64,000 bases of DNA from Thermococcus guaymasensis DSM 11113 (GTDB lineage: Archaea; Methanobacteriota_B; Thermococci; Thermococcales; Thermococcaceae). Below, piece by piece: positions 44,025 through 53,621 of the stretch. Positions within the stretch are counted from its first letter, which is position 1. Each line of letters starts with the position of its first letter. A program made the position numbers and the translations under genes. The notes under the pieces were generated by a model that searched no databases, was not told where the DNA came from, and was given only the letters and a program-made list of their open reading frames with translations. The stretch is from positions 1,204,388 through 1,268,387 of the forward strand of contig NZ_CP007140.1 in NCBI RefSeq assembly GCF_000816105.1. The letters are read 5' to 3'.

Positions 44025-44762
44025 ATGGTCGCTGAGTTCATAAATGCAGTTATTTCCAGTTTCCTGGTGCTGCTTGCCGCGATTTTTCCCTCATCACCGG
44101 TAGTTTTTTCCATAGATCCCAACTTGGTAGTGCCCGCATATTCAGGTGTTCTAGTAGCCCTGCTATTGTATTTTCGCGATATTATCTCAAGGGAATCCGT
44201 TATGGCAATCAAGGGATTTGAAACTGCACAGCTCAGGTACGTAACGCTGGCATCTGTTCTGACAATTGTTCTCGGCTTTCTCCCCCGCGTTCAGGTAGAG
44301 ACGAGAATCTCTGTAATAACTGGAATTGCCTTTGCAGTGCTGCCCGCCATCGCTTACGGTTTTAAGCCTCTTGAGGGCTTGAGGGAGACTTTTGAAAATG
44401 AGCCAACACCGGTGGATGCGCTTTCCGTTGGAATCGCTCAGGCCTTGGCTATCCTATTCGGCCTACCGAGGGGGGGACTGAGTGCTCTGGCACTGGTTCT
44501 TTCTGGCTACGATGCAAAAAAGATCCTAAAGTTTTCGCTCCAGGTCGCACCGGCTTACCTAGTCGTCGAGATCATCAGGGCCGGCCAGTGCCAGCCGAGG
44601 CCGAAGTGGCTCGGACCCCTCACCTTCACATTCTCATTCTTCGTGACGTTTCTCCTGGTCTGGGTCCTGTTTAAGCTGACCGAAAGGCTTGAAAGCAGAA
44701 CTTTCCTAGTCTTTTACGGTCTCGTTGGGGTTATACTGTACCTGATGGGGGTGTTAATTTGA
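44025..44762 (+). CDS. UppP/BacA-like membrane protein with degenerate catalytic motifs
   Basis: 245 residues, about seven helices. VALLLYFRDII and VGIAQALAILFGLPRGGLSAL align with UppP segments (AvLvYFRkDI; AllPGTSRSGat), suggesting an undecaprenyl- or dolichyl-diphosphate phosphatase relative. The signature SSSGH region reads FINAVISSFLVLL and the PGTSRSG region FGLPRGG, so most catalytic Ser/His are missing while one Arg remains. It may be a diverged enzyme or a lipid-binding relative. AGTGAT lies four bases before ATG 44025. It overlaps the next gene by four bases. Confidence 0.6.
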   Translation: MVAEFINAVISSFLVLLAAIFPSSPVVFSIDPNLVVPAYSGVLVALLLYFRDIISRESVMAIKGFETAQLRYVTLASVLTIVLGFLPRVQVETRISVITGIAFAVLPAIAYGFKPLEGLRETFENEPTPVDALSVGIAQALAILFGLPRGGLSALALVLSGYDAKKILKFSLQVAPAYLVVEIIRAGQCQPRPKWLGPLTFTFSFFVTFLLVWVLFKLTERLESRTFLVFYGLVGVILYLMGVLI

Positions 44763-46021
44763 AGGCTGTCATACTCGCGGCTGGAAAGGGTGAAAGACTG
44801 CGTCCCCTCACCGACGATCGGCCAAAGGTCATCCTTAAGGTCGCAAACAGACCGATAATAGAGTACGTGATGGAGAACCTTTATCCCTTCGTGGACGAGT
44901 TCGTAATAGTGGTCCGCTACGAAAAGGAGAAGGTCATCGAAACCCTCGGAGACGAGTTCGGTGGGAAGCCGATAACCTACGTTGACCAGCGCCCGGGTGA
45001 AGGCACCGCCAAGGCCGTAGAATCCGCGAGGGAGCACGTTGGGGACGAGGAGTTCATAGTGGCGAACGGAGACATATACTTCGAGGTTGAGGCAATAAAA
45101 GAGCTCGTATCTGCATTCAGAAGGGAGAAAGCAGACGCGGCGCTCGTTCTCAAGCACTTTGAGGACTTGAGCCACTTCGGCAAAGTCGAGGTAGAAGAGG
45201 GAAGGGTCATTGGAATCCTCGAAAAGCCCGGAAAGGTTCCCGGCTACGCGAACCTTGGAATCTACCTCTTCAGGCCGGACATTTTTGAGTTCATCAAGGA
45301 AACTCCCCTCAGCGAGCGGGGCGAGTATGAAATAACTGACACTATCAACCTCATGATCCAGGCGGGCAGGAAGGTCGCCTACGCCGTTTATTCCGGCTAT
45401 TGGAACGACATTGGACAGCCCTGGAACCTGCTGGAGCTCAACGAGTATCTCCTAAAAACCAAACTCAAGCACGAAATCAGGGGCACTGTTGAGGAGGGGG
45501 CCACTATAATCCCGCCCGTTGAGATAGGCGAGGGAACCGTCGTCAGGAGTGGAGCCTACATAATCGGCCCAGTGAAGATCGGGAGGAACTCTCGGATAGG
45601 GCCAAACTGCTTCATAAGGCCCTACACGAGCATAGGGGACAACTGCCACGTCGGGAACGCCGTGGAAGTCAAGAACTCAATCATAATGGACAACAGCAAC
45701 GCCCCCCACCTCAACTACGTAGGGGACTCGATAATCGGTGAGAACACCAACCTGGGGGCTGGGACGATAACCGCAAACCTGAGGCACGATCGGGGCAACA
45801 TCAGGGTCGAGATCAAGGGCAAACTAGAGGACAGCGGCAGGCACAAGCTCGGAGCGATCATAGGCCACAACGTAAAGATCGGGATAAACGTCAGCATCTA
45901 TCCAGGCAGGAAGATAGGGAGCTACTCCCGCATAGGGCCCGGGGTTGTCGTTGATAAAAATGTACCCCCTAGAACCATGGTTCTCCTCAGACAAGAAAAG
46001 GTTGAGAGGGGTGTAGTGTAA
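44759..46021 (+). CDS. Bifunctional sugar-1-phosphate nucleotidylyltransferase/acetyltransferase (GlmU-like)
   Basis: 420 residues. The N-terminal nucleotidyltransferase has MKAVILAAGKGERLRPLTDDRPK and GDIYF; the C-terminal left-handed beta-helix (about 250-410) has hexapeptides and GAGTITANLRHDR. Archaeal enzymes of this type make UDP-GlcNAc or related sugar nucleotides for glycoconjugates. The start is TTG 44759, decided by GGGTG five bases upstream and the conserved N-terminus; it overlaps the UppP-like stop. The next gene begins at its stop (TAATG), suggesting a three-gene transcript. Confidence 0.88.
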   Translation: MKAVILAAGKGERLRPLTDDRPKVILKVANRPIIEYVMENLYPFVDEFVIVVRYEKEKVIETLGDEFGGKPITYVDQRPGEGTAKAVESAREHVGDEEFIVANGDIYFEVEAIKELVSAFRREKADAALVLKHFEDLSHFGKVEVEEGRVIGILEKPGKVPGYANLGIYLFRPDIFEFIKETPLSERGEYEITDTINLMIQAGRKVAYAVYSGYWNDIGQPWNLLELNEYLLKTKLKHEIRGTVEEGATIIPPVEIGEGTVVRSGAYIIGPVKIGRNSRIGPNCFIRPYTSIGDNCHVGNAVEVKNSIIMDNSNAPHLNYVGDSIIGENTNLGAGTITANLRHDRGNIRVEIKGKLEDSGRHKLGAIIGHNVKIGINVSIYPGRKIGSYSRIGPGVVVDKNVPPRTMVLLRQEKVERGVV

Positions 46022-47160
46022 TGGTTCACCCAATTCCGGTTTTAAACTTTCTTTCGAGATTGGTGCTTTTCGGGGCAGTCGCATGGAAGACTTACAAGAC
46101 CCGGGATAAGGGCTGGGCTCTCCTCGCGGGGGCATTCTTCATAAATGTCTTCGACGTTGAGAGTTACATCCTAACACCTCTTGGAATTGAGATTCCCCAA
46201 CCGGCCTATGACATTGCCTCTAAAATTCCCAGCTTTTACATTGCTCTACTGGTATTATGGGGGACAATCCACCTGAAGTACGAAAAGACGAATTTTAATC
46301 ATGTAGTCTATTTTGCGATTCTCCTGGTGGCATCTTATGTGTGGCTGTTCCTCTTGGCGATGGACTTTTTCGGAGATAACTTCATGGCAAAGGCTCTCTT
46401 TCCCTCGTGGCTCTTTGGAGGTTCTTTGATGTACCTTAGCTACGTGCTGTGGCACTACGTGGTTTCTAACCGTCTCCTCGACAGGCTCTTCCCGGCGGGC
46501 TTGTTCATAGTGGGTGTCCTCAACCTCACGTACCCATTTGGCAGGCCAATTGAGTGGTACTCGAACGTAGCCTTTTTCCTCGCGGCGCTGGGCAGGCTTT
46601 TGGCTGCAATTGGTGCTTTTGTGTTCGTTTTTTACCCACTCCCCGAGCCTATGGGGGACTTGAAATCCGTGAGATCAGTTCCGGGTGCGTATATAGCCAG
46701 AGACCGAAAGGAAGTGCAGAGAGTTCTCCCAAATCTCTTTAAAAATGACCTCATCGCAGTTACAAGACAGTCGATAGATGAAATACGGAGGGATTTTACA
46801 CCTGCATCTGTCGTGTTCTGGATCACAAAGGTTCAAGAGGGGAAGGTCTCCGATGCTCCCACCGTTATCGCAGTTCCCCCAACGAGGCTTGGTATCCTTC
46901 AGGACCTCATAATCAAGGAAATCGAGAGGGGTTACAGAACAGTTTACATTGATGCCTTTGAGTACCTAGTCATGGAAACAGGGTTCCAGGCAGCGTTCAA
47001 GTTTCTCCTAACCGTGAAGGACTTTGTTGTCTCCAAGAATGGGACTGTGGTAGTGATTGTCGCCCCTGAAGCACTTAAGGAGCAAGAGTGGAGAAATATG
47101 CTGAGAGAGTTTACACCCCTAAAAGACCTTAAAGAGCAAAGGACAATGAAATCAGAGTGA
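46021..47160 (+). CDS. DUF835 domain membrane protein
   Basis: 379 residues. Seven or so N-terminal helices (to about 210), then a soluble DUF835 domain (about 215-370) of the kind found in Thermococcales, with [28 protein letters not shown] and [23 protein letters not shown]835 resembles MEDS/KaiC-type signalling folds in size, but its role is unknown. The ATG overlaps the GlmU-like stop by one base. Its last nine bases overlap the 3' end of the convergent gene. Confidence 0.75.
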   Translation: MVHPIPVLNFLSRLVLFGAVAWKTYKTRDKGWALLAGAFFINVFDVESYILTPLGIEIPQPAYDIASKIPSFYIALLVLWGTIHLKYEKTNFNHVVYFAILLVASYVWLFLLAMDFFGDNFMAKALFPSWLFGGSLMYLSYVLWHYVVSNRLLDRLFPAGLFIVGVLNLTYPFGRPIEWYSNVAFFLAALGRLLAAIGAFVFVFYPLPEPMGDLKSVRSVPGAYIARDRKEVQRVLPNLFKNDLIAVTRQSIDEIRRDFTPASVVFWITKVQEGKVSDAPTVIAVPPTRLGILQDLIIKEIERGYRTVYIDAFEYLVMETGFQAAFKFLLTVKDFVVSKNGTVVVIVAPEALKEQEWRNMLREFTPLKDLKEQRTMKSE

Positions 47161-47832
47161 GTGGCTGGCTCCTCCCATTGATTCTTTGAGGAAATCTCTT
47201 GCCTCCTCGCTGAACTCGGAGAGGGGGACTTCCTCTCCAAATTTATTGTAGACCTTGCCGTCCCGGAAGTTTAGCTCGAGTACTTCGTAGTGTTCCTCGC
47301 TTTTCTCGTGGAGTTTTATTCCGTGGTTTTTCAGATGGGACTCAAGGCTGTCTATATCAACGTATTTGCCGCACTTTTCACACTTGTAAAACTGCCAGAA
47401 GACGTAGTCCTGGCCAACGACGGCGTTCTCCTTTATGTGGGCGATTAGCCTTCCTCCAAGGTACTCGTAAATGTCCTCCTGCTCCAGTGAACCGCCGTTG
47501 TCCACGACCTTGAATCCGCTCCATACGATGTGGTCGTGTATGTCGCTGAGGGTGGCCCTCGCGTATTTGTAAGTCATGATGAAGGCCCCGTTGTGGACCG
47601 TGAAAACACCTTTCTCTGGAACTGCTATGATGACGATGCCTTTCTCGTTGAGCTTTTCGGCCATATCTAGGGCGGCATCCTTGTTGTCGGCGGCGAGAAT
47701 AAGCACCCTAATCCTGCTCTTCTTGTGGACTCCCTCGATGGAGTCATCCCTGATGTTCCAGTAGTAATCGTCAAGGTATCGAACCTGCGTATAAACCCTC
47801 TTTATCCTCGGACTCAGGCTCCCGTAGTCCAT
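47152..47832 (-). CDS. Conserved archaeal protein with zinc-finger-like motif, unknown function
   Basis: 226 residues. The N-terminal half looks like an alpha/beta domain ([22 protein letters not shown]). A C2H2-like motif [23 protein letters not shown] lies near residue 150, followed by an acidic C-terminal region. I recognise no named family. GGTGG lies five bases before ATG 47832. Confidence 0.65.
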   Translation of the reverse strand: MDYGSLSPRIKRVYTQVRYLDDYYWNIRDDSIEGVHKKSRIRVLILAADNKDAALDMAEKLNEKGIVIIAVPEKGVFTVHNGAFIMTYKYARATLSDIHDHIVWSGFKVVDNGGSLEQEDIYEYLGGRLIAHIKENAVVGQDYVFWQFYKCEKCGKYVDIDSLESHLKNHGIKLHEKSEEHYEVLELNFRDGKVYNKFGEEVPLSEFSEEARDFLKESMGGASHSL

Positions 47833-47948
47833 GCTCTCCACCGTCTGATGATGGGCACGAACGTTAATAAACTTTCGTGAAAAGATTTAAAAACGAACCT
47901 GGGGCAAAGCTTTTTAATCGTTCCACCAAAGGGAGGACGGTGATAAAG

Positions 47949-48119
47949 ATGGCGAAAGACAAGACCACTCTTCCCCCAACTGGCGCGGGGCTTATGAGGT
48001 TCTTTGACGAGGACACCAAGGCAATCAAAGTCAGTCCAAAGGGGGTCATCGCGGTAACACTTGTGCTGATAGCCTTTGAAGTGTTCCTGCACATCTTTGG
48101 GCCGAGCATCTTCGGGTGA
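47949..48119 (+). CDS. secG: Preprotein translocase Sec61-beta subunit
   Basis: 56 residues: a cytoplasmic N-terminus (LPPTGAGLMRFFDEDT), then KVSPKGVIAVTLVLIAFEVFLHIFG with a single membrane helix. This is the third component of the archaeal SecYE-beta channel. GGTGAT lies four bases before ATG 47949. Its stop lies two bases from that of the convergent purT. Confidence 0.93.
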   Translation: MAKDKTTLPPTGAGLMRFFDEDTKAIKVSPKGVIAVTLVLIAFEVFLHIFGPSIFG

Positions 48120-48121
48120 GT

Positions 48122-49414
48122 TCATTTTATCAAATGTTTTCTCTTCTCATAGTCCTGAGAATGCCATTCTGCTGAACGAGTTCTGAGTTCTATCGAATGG
48201 GCGACCATCTCGGCTCTTCTCTTTGCCTCCTCCACACTCTTGCCCCAGGCTATCGCAACGCCCATCCTCCTGCCGGAGTAAGCCTCGGGCTTGCCGAAGA
48301 GTCTAACGGTAGCGTTCGGGACGCTCAAAGCCCTGGCCAGACCGCGGAACCTCGGCGAATAACCTGAGACGTTGGCCTTGATGACGTGCGTTGCCGCCGG
48401 TGTGAGCAGCGGGAACAGGCGGTAGCCGTCAACCCACTCGCCCGGAATCGGGAGGCCTAAAACCGCCCTCAGGTGAAGCCCGAACTCGGAGAAGCCGGTG
48501 GGGTGAGAAGCCAGAGTCACCATGCCGGTGTCGTGGGGCCTCGGCGAGACCTCGTTGGCCCATACCTTATTGCCCTTCACGAACATCTCAACCCCGAAGA
48601 GGCCGAGGCCGCCGAGGACGTCTGTGATGCGCTTCGCTATTCTGTAGACCTCGCGCTCGGCCTTTTCGCTGATTTCAGCAGGCTGCCAGCTCGCGTGATA
48701 GTCGCCGTCGATCTGATAGTGGCCGACCGGCTTGGGAAATGTCGTCACGAGCTCGCCGTTCTCGTCGTAGTGCCTCACCGCCAGCTCGGTAATCTCGACG
48801 TCGAAGTCTATGTGCTCCTCCACGATTATCTTGTCCGCACTGCCGCGGGCCTTCTTTTTTGCCTCTTCCCAGGCCTTCGGGACGTCCTCAGGCCCTCTAA
48901 CGAAGTAGGAGCCCTTACCGGAGGAGCTCATTATCGCCTTGGTGTGGCAGGGGTAGCCGATCTTCTCGCAGGCCTCATAGAGTTCGTCAAGAGTGGTCGC
49001 GTAGGCATAGCGGGAGGTGGGGACTTTTGCTTTCTTCGCGAGGGTCTCCCTCGTCCTCTCGCGGTGCATTGCTATCCAGGTCGCCTTTGCGTTCGGCACG
49101 ATGAAGTAGCCGTCCTTCTCCAGCTCAAAGAGGGCGTCGAGGTTTATGGCCTCTATCTCGGGGATTATCGCGTCCGGCTTTTCCCTCTCGACGACCGAGA
49201 AGAGGAAGTCCGCGTTGCGCATGTCCCCGACGTAGCTTCTATGTGCCACCTGCATCGCCGGCGCGTTCGCGTAGCGGTCAACGGCTATGACCTCCACACC
49301 GAGCCTTTGAGCTTCAATCGCTACCTCCTTCCCGAGCTCGCCGCTCCCGAGGAGGAGCACCTTCTGGGCGGAGTCAGTCATGGCGGTTCCGAGCTCATCG
49401 CGGAGCTTGATCAT
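48122..49414 (-). CDS. purT: Formate-dependent phosphoribosylglycinamide formyltransferase PurT
   Basis: 430 residues, ATP-grasp enzyme that uses formate and ATP to formylate GAR in step three of purine synthesis. Signatures: LLLGSGELGKEVAIEAQRLG, AIMSSSGKGSYFV, EHIDFDVEITELAVR and NEVSPRPHDTGMVTL. GGTGAT lies four bases before ATG 49414. It is divergent from purM with 117 bases between, in which a motif shared with the purC/purF promoter lies (49428-49445). Confidence 0.95.
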   Translation of the reverse strand: MIKLRDELGTAMTDSAQKVLLLGSGELGKEVAIEAQRLGVEVIAVDRYANAPAMQVAHRSYVGDMRNADFLFSVVEREKPDAIIPEIEAINLDALFELEKDGYFIVPNAKATWIAMHRERTRETLAKKAKVPTSRYAYATTLDELYEACEKIGYPCHTKAIMSSSGKGSYFVRGPEDVPKAWEEAKKKARGSADKIIVEEHIDFDVEITELAVRHYDENGELVTTFPKPVGHYQIDGDYHASWQPAEISEKAEREVYRIAKRITDVLGGLGLFGVEMFVKGNKVWANEVSPRPHDTGMVTLASHPTGFSEFGLHLRAVLGLPIPGEWVDGYRLFPLLTPAATHVIKANVSGYSPRFRGLARALSVPNATVRLFGKPEAYSGRRMGVAIAWGKSVEEAKRRAEMVAHSIELRTRSAEWHSQDYEKRKHLIK

Positions 49415-49427
49415 GCGTATCACCTCG

Positions 49428-49445
49428 ATGTTTGACGTTAATATG
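49428..49445 (-). promoter_or_regulatory. Candidate purine operator, site 1 (purT/purM)
   Basis: Read on the minus strand: CATATTAACGTCAAACAT, 14 bases before the purT ATG and just after its TATA-like ATTATAAG. It matches 14 of 18 bases with the site between purC and purF (51462-51479). No regulator is known to me. Confidence 0.45.
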
Positions 49446-49531
49446 TTAAAAACTTATAATATTTAAGCCTTTTTAAGCATAAATATGGCAAAGCTTTTAA
49501 GCCCTCGGTGGAACTCCCACCGGTGGTGCTC

Positions 49532-50536
49532 ATGCTGACCTACGCTCAGGCTGGAGTTGATGACGAAAAGACTGCAAGGGCCCTGAGAGGAATAATAGGC
49601 CTCGCAAAGAAGACCTTTGAATTTAGAAAGGACAAAATTGGGAGGCCTTCCGAAAACCTCGGCCACTACTCTGCCCTTCTTGACTTCGGCGACTTCTACC
49701 TTGCTATGACGACCGACGGCGTGGGGACGAAGGTTCTTGTGGCCGAGGCAGTGGGTAAGTTCGACACGATAGGAATAGACATGATTGCAATGAACGTGAA
49801 CGACCTGCTCTGTGTAGGGGCGGAACCGGTGGCGCTCGTTGACTACCTCGCCGTCCGCGAGCCGGACGAGAAGGTGTTCGAAGAGATAGCAAAGGGCCTC
49901 TACGAGGGGGCCAGACAGGCAGGGATAGCGATAGTTGGTGGGGAAACAGCGGTGATGCCCGACCTCATAAACGGCTTCGATTTATCGGGAACTGCCATTG
50001 GAGTCGCCGAAAAGGGCAGGGTAATCACTGGAGAGAAGATAAGGCCCGGCGACGTCGTGATAGGAATCTCAAGCTCTGGAATCCACTCCAACGGCCTGAC
50101 ACTGGCAAGAAAGCTCCTCATCCCGAAGTATGGCCTCGACTACGAGTACGAGGGCAGAAAGCTCTGGGAGTGGCTTCTCGAACCGACGAGGATTTACGTA
50201 AAGGCAGTTCTTGAGCTGATAGAGAGCGCAGAAGTACACGGGCTGGCCCACATAACCGGAGGCGGGCTGAACAACCTCAAGCGCCTAACAGGCTACGGCT
50301 TCTCCCTTGAGATGCCGCCCATAGAGGGAATCTTTAAACTCATCCACGAGAACGGTGTCCCGCTGGAGGAGATGTTCAAGGTGTTCAACATGGGAATTGG
50401 CTTTGTGGCAATAGTCCCCCAGGAGGAGAAGGAAGAGGCCCTAGACATCCTCAACAAACACTACGAGAGCTTTGAGCTTGGAACCGTCACCGAGGGGCCG
50501 GGAATAAGGGTCGAGAACTACAGGGTAAGGCTTTAA
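49532..50536 (+). CDS. purM: Phosphoribosylformylglycinamidine cyclo-ligase PurM
   Basis: 334 residues, converts FGAM to AIR with ATP. Family signatures: [44 protein letters not shown] and [15 protein letters not shown] 49532 has GGTGGTGCTC upstream; a TATA box AGCTTTTAAGCC lies about 40 bases before it. Confidence 0.96.
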   Translation: MLTYAQAGVDDEKTARALRGIIGLAKKTFEFRKDKIGRPSENLGHYSALLDFGDFYLAMTTDGVGTKVLVAEAVGKFDTIGIDMIAMNVNDLLCVGAEPVALVDYLAVREPDEKVFEEIAKGLYEGARQAGIAIVGGETAVMPDLINGFDLSGTAIGVAEKGRVITGEKIRPGDVVIGISSSGIHSNGLTLARKLLIPKYGLDYEYEGRKLWEWLLEPTRIYVKAVLELIESAEVHGLAHITGGGLNNLKRLTGYGFSLEMPPIEGIFKLIHENGVPLEEMFKVFNMGIGFVAIVPQEEKEEALDILNKHYESFELGTVTEGPGIRVENYRVRL

Positions 50537-50566
50537 GCCCCTTTCCAAACTTTTCTTGGTGGTCGC

Positions 50567-50731
50567 ATGGAGCTCACGGTAAAGAGGAAGGCGTTCCTCG
50601 AGGAGCTTTCAAAGGTCGTTGACGAGGCCATAAAGGCCTACGGAACCCGGCTGAGGAGAATAGAAATAACGGCAGACACGAAAGGCTGCTACACCGTCCT
50701 GATCACCTACGAGTCGGGGCCTGGCCGGTGA
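50567..50731 (+). CDS. Small 54-residue protein downstream of purM
   Basis: ATG 50567 with GGTGGTCGC upstream, stop at 50729-50731. The protein has a basic N-terminal helix (KRKAFLEELSKVVDEAIKAYG) and a beta-hairpin-like RRIEITADTKGCYTVLITYE. Codon use resembles its neighbours. Its last 29 bases overlap the 3' end of purC in antisense. No family recognised. A TATA-like CTTTAAGCC near 50531 may serve it, or it is translated from the purM message. Confidence 0.6.
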   Translation: MELTVKRKAFLEELSKVVDEAIKAYGTRLRRIEITADTKGCYTVLITYESGPGR

Positions 50732-51410
50732 GCCTCTCGTAAAGCTCCTCGTAGGCGTTTATAAGGTCGCCTTTATCAAACCTGAAGATGTCCTTATCGA
50801 GGCTCTTTCCGGTTTCTGCATCCCAGAAGCGGCAGGTGTCGGGGCTTATCTCGTCGCCGAGGACTATCTCGCCCCTCCCGTTCCTTCCGAACTCCAGCTT
50901 GAAGTCCACAAGGATTATCCCGCGCTCGGCAAAATACTTCCTGAGGACTTCGTTCACCTTGAGGGCTACCTTTTCCATCTCTCTAATCTCTTCTTCACTT
51001 ATACCGAGGACTTTCGCGTGGTAGCGGTTAATCATCGGGTCGCCGAGGCTGTCGTCCTTGTAGTAAAGCTCGATTATTGGCTCCGGGAGCTGGGTGCCCT
51101 CTTCGAGCGGGAGGCGCTTCTTTAGGCTCCCCGCGACAACGTTCCTGACGACGACCTCAAGGGGATACATCCTAAGCCGCTCAACGATGAGCCTGTTGTC
51201 GCCGGCGACCCCTATGAAGTGGGTCTTGATTCCGTTCTCTTCGAGGACTTTGAACAGAACCGCGCTTATCTGGGCGTTGAGCCAGCCCTTACCCTTGAAC
51301 CGGGCCTTCTTTTCACCGTTGAAGGCAGTAGCATCATCTTTGAACTCCATAATGACCTTTCCATCGTCAAGGGGGATAACTTTCTTTGCTTTGCCTTCGT
51401 AGACCTCCAT
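50703..51410 (-). CDS. purC: SAICAR synthase PurC
   Basis: 235 residues, joins CAIR and aspartate using ATP. Signatures: YEGKAKKVIPL, DDATAFNGEK, GVAGDNRLIVERLRMYPLEVVVRNV, and LVDFKLEFGR...DEISPDTCRFWD. ATG 51410 has GGTGAA four bases upstream; earlier starts are not conserved. TATA box GCCTTAAATATGG near 51444-51456. Confidence 0.96.
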   Translation of the reverse strand: MEVYEGKAKKVIPLDDGKVIMEFKDDATAFNGEKKARFKGKGWLNAQISAVLFKVLEENGIKTHFIGVAGDNRLIVERLRMYPLEVVVRNVVAGSLKKRLPLEEGTQLPEPIIELYYKDDSLGDPMINRYHAKVLGISEEEIREMEKVALKVNEVLRKYFAERGIILVDFKLEFGRNGRGEIVLGDEISPDTCRFWDAETGKSLDKDIFRFDKGDLINAYEELYERLTGQAPTRR

Positions 51411-51461
51411 GAGTTTCACCATGTTTATGTAAAATCTACCCATATTTAAGGCTTATTTTAA

Positions 51462-51479
51462 CATACAAACGTCAATCAA
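51462..51479 (+). promoter_or_regulatory. Candidate purine operator, site 2 (purC/purF)
   Basis: CATACAAACGTCAATCAA lies between the purC TATA box (about 51444-51456) and the purF TATA box GTTTTTTAAAC (51488-51498). It shares 14 of 18 bases, including AACGTCAA, with the purT/purM site. Confidence 0.45.
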
Positions 51480-51578
51480 TGGGCAAAGTTTTTTAAACAT
51501 CAACCAGCAAAAATATTGTGCAGAGACTCACACTTATTAACATTTCCAAGTCAAACCCAAAAGCCGGCGGGGTTCGCC

Positions 51579-52913
51579 ATGAGGGAGAAGTGCGGAATCT
51601 TTGCAACGGTGTCGGAGAACGCCCCAAAGAAAGCATACTACGCTCTCATAGCGCTCCAGCACAGGGGGCAGGAGAGCGCGGGAATAAGCGTCTGGCGGCA
51701 GGGAATAAAGACGGTAGCGGGAAGGGGGCTCGTCTCGGAAGTCTTCAGGGGAAAGGAGCTCTCAAAGCTCAAATCAAGGCTCGCGATAGCCCACGTCCGC
51801 TATTCCACCTCCGGCTCCCTCAACGAGACCCAGCCCCTAGAAACGGAGTGCTGTGGGAAAACCATTGCGGTAGCACACAACGGGACGCTCACGAACTTTC
51901 TCCCGCTAAGGCGGCACTACGAACGGCTTGGGGTCAAGTTCAAGCACTCCGTTGATTCCGAGCTGCTGGGTATCTCGTTCCTCTGGCACATCAACGAAAC
52001 CGGGGACGAGTTTGAGGCTATGAGGGCGGTTTTCAATGAGGTCAAAGGCGCATATTCCGTTGCTCTGCTCTTCGACGGGAAAATCCTCGTCGCGAGGGAC
52101 CCTGTCGGCTTCAGGCCGCTCAGCTACGGAACCGGTGACGGCCACTACTTCGCCTCCGAGGACTCAGCTCTGAGGCTCTTCGCCGAAGATGTAAGGGACG
52201 TGAGGCCCGGAGAGGCCTTCCTTCTCTCCGAAGGCGGGGTGGAAAGCAAAGTCCTGGCGAAGGAAAGCCACCACCACTGCGTTTTTGAGTACATCTATTT
52301 TGCAAGACCCGACAGCACGATAGACGGCGTGAACGTCTACACAGCAAGGGTTAGAATGGGCGAGGAGCTGGCAAGGGAGAGCCCGGCCGACGGGGACGTC
52401 GTCATAGCGGTTCCCGACTCCGGAAGGGCCGCGGCGCTCGGCTTCTCGCGGGTGAGCGGGATTCCCTACTCCGAAGGCCTCATAAAAAACCGCTACATAG
52501 GGAGGACTTTCATAACCCCCGGACAGTTCTACCGCGAGCTGAAGGTCAGGCTCAAGCTCTCGCCGGTAAAGGAGGTCGTGGAAGGGAAGAGGGTCGTCCT
52601 CATAGACGACTCAATCGTCAGGGGCACGACGATGAAGCGCATCGTGGCGATGCTGAGAAAGGCAGGCGCAAAGGAAGTGCACGTGAGGATAGCCTCGCCG
52701 CCGATAAGACACCCCTGCTACATGGGCATCGACATCCCCACGAGGCACGAGCTGATAGCGGCATTTGGAAGCGTTGAGAACGTGAGGAAAGCCATAGGTG
52801 CCGACAGTTTAGCTTACCTCAGCGTCGAGGGTCTGAAGAGGGCGGTTGGAAGGGAAGACCTCTGCCTGGCGTGCCTCACCGGGGAGTACCCTGAGTGGGC
52901 CTTCCGCTTCTGA
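51579..52913 (+). CDS. purF: Amidophosphoribosyltransferase PurF
   Basis: 444 residues. An N-terminal Ntn glutaminase domain with the catalytic cysteine at position 5 (MREKCGIFA), so a four-residue propeptide is probably removed. Then [17 protein letters not shown] and AHNGTLTN; the phosphoribosyltransferase domain has [18 protein letters not shown]. It commits PRPP to purine synthesis. C-terminal cysteines ([12 protein letters not shown]) may bind an Fe-S cluster as in the Bacillus enzyme. ATG 51579 is chosen for the conserved N-terminus. Confidence 0.96.
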   Translation: MREKCGIFATVSENAPKKAYYALIALQHRGQESAGISVWRQGIKTVAGRGLVSEVFRGKELSKLKSRLAIAHVRYSTSGSLNETQPLETECCGKTIAVAHNGTLTNFLPLRRHYERLGVKFKHSVDSELLGISFLWHINETGDEFEAMRAVFNEVKGAYSVALLFDGKILVARDPVGFRPLSYGTGDGHYFASEDSALRLFAEDVRDVRPGEAFLLSEGGVESKVLAKESHHHCVFEYIYFARPDSTIDGVNVYTARVRMGEELARESPADGDVVIAVPDSGRAAALGFSRVSGIPYSEGLIKNRYIGRTFITPGQFYRELKVRLKLSPVKEVVEGKRVVLIDDSIVRGTTMKRIVAMLRKAGAKEVHVRIASPPIRHPCYMGIDIPTRHELIAAFGSVENVRKAIGADSLAYLSVEGLKRAVGREDLCLACLTGEYPEWAFRF

Positions 52914-52994
52914 GCTTCCTTAGTCTACACACTGAGCAAGGAAAAATAAAGAGTTTTTCTACCCAAAACTGCTAAAAATGTCAAAATTACAGGC

Positions 52995-53588
52995 TCACAG
53001 CGCCTTCTCCAAAAAGTACTCGTGAACCCTCGTGTCGTCGGTCAGCTCGGGGTGGAACTCAAGGCCGATGATGTTGTCCCCCTCGACGCCAACAACCCTG
53101 TCCCCGAGCCACGCTATCGGCTTCACCTTCTCGCTCAGGAGCTCCACTATCCTCGGGGCACGGATGAAGACTCCCAAAAACGGCTCGTCGCTGAAGGCCA
53201 GCTTAACCGGGGCTTCAAAGCTGTCCACCTGCCTCCCATAGGCGTTTCTGTTGACCTTAACGTCGAGGAGCTCAAGGAACTTCTGCTCTGGAGTTGCGCC
53301 TATTACCTCCTTGGAGAGCATTATCAGGCCCGCGCAGGTGCCCATGATCGGGAGCCCTTCCTCACCGAGCTTCTTGACCGGCTCAAAGAGGCCGTTCTTC
53401 TGCATGAGCCTTGAGATAGTTGTGCTCTCACCGCCGGGGATTATGATCGCCGAAATCCCCTCAAGCTGTTCCGGCCTCTTCAGCCAGATGACCTCTCCGC
53501 TCACGCCGAGGTTCTCAAGGGCCCTCCTAGCGGCCTCGATGTGCTCTTCCACGTCGCCCTGAAGGCCTATAACCCCTACCTTGACCAT
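52995..53588 (-). CDS. pdxT: PLP synthase glutaminase subunit PdxT
   Basis: 197 residues, class I glutaminase that feeds ammonia to PdxS. GLQGDVEEHIEA, PGGESTTISRLM, the nucleophile in GTCAGLIML, and the His/Glu dyad in LEFHPEL are all present. GGAGGGATAAAA lies before ATG 53588. It follows pdxS by 33 bases and is in the same transcript. Confidence 0.96.
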   Translation of the reverse strand: MVKVGVIGLQGDVEEHIEAARRALENLGVSGEVIWLKRPEQLEGISAIIIPGGESTTISRLMQKNGLFEPVKKLGEEGLPIMGTCAGLIMLSKEVIGATPEQKFLELLDVKVNRNAYGRQVDSFEAPVKLAFSDEPFLGVFIRAPRIVELLSEKVKPIAWLGDRVVGVEGDNIIGLEFHPELTDDTRVHEYFLEKAL

Positions 53589-53621
53589 TTTTATCCCTCC
53601 AAAAGCGGAAAAGGAGAAGAG

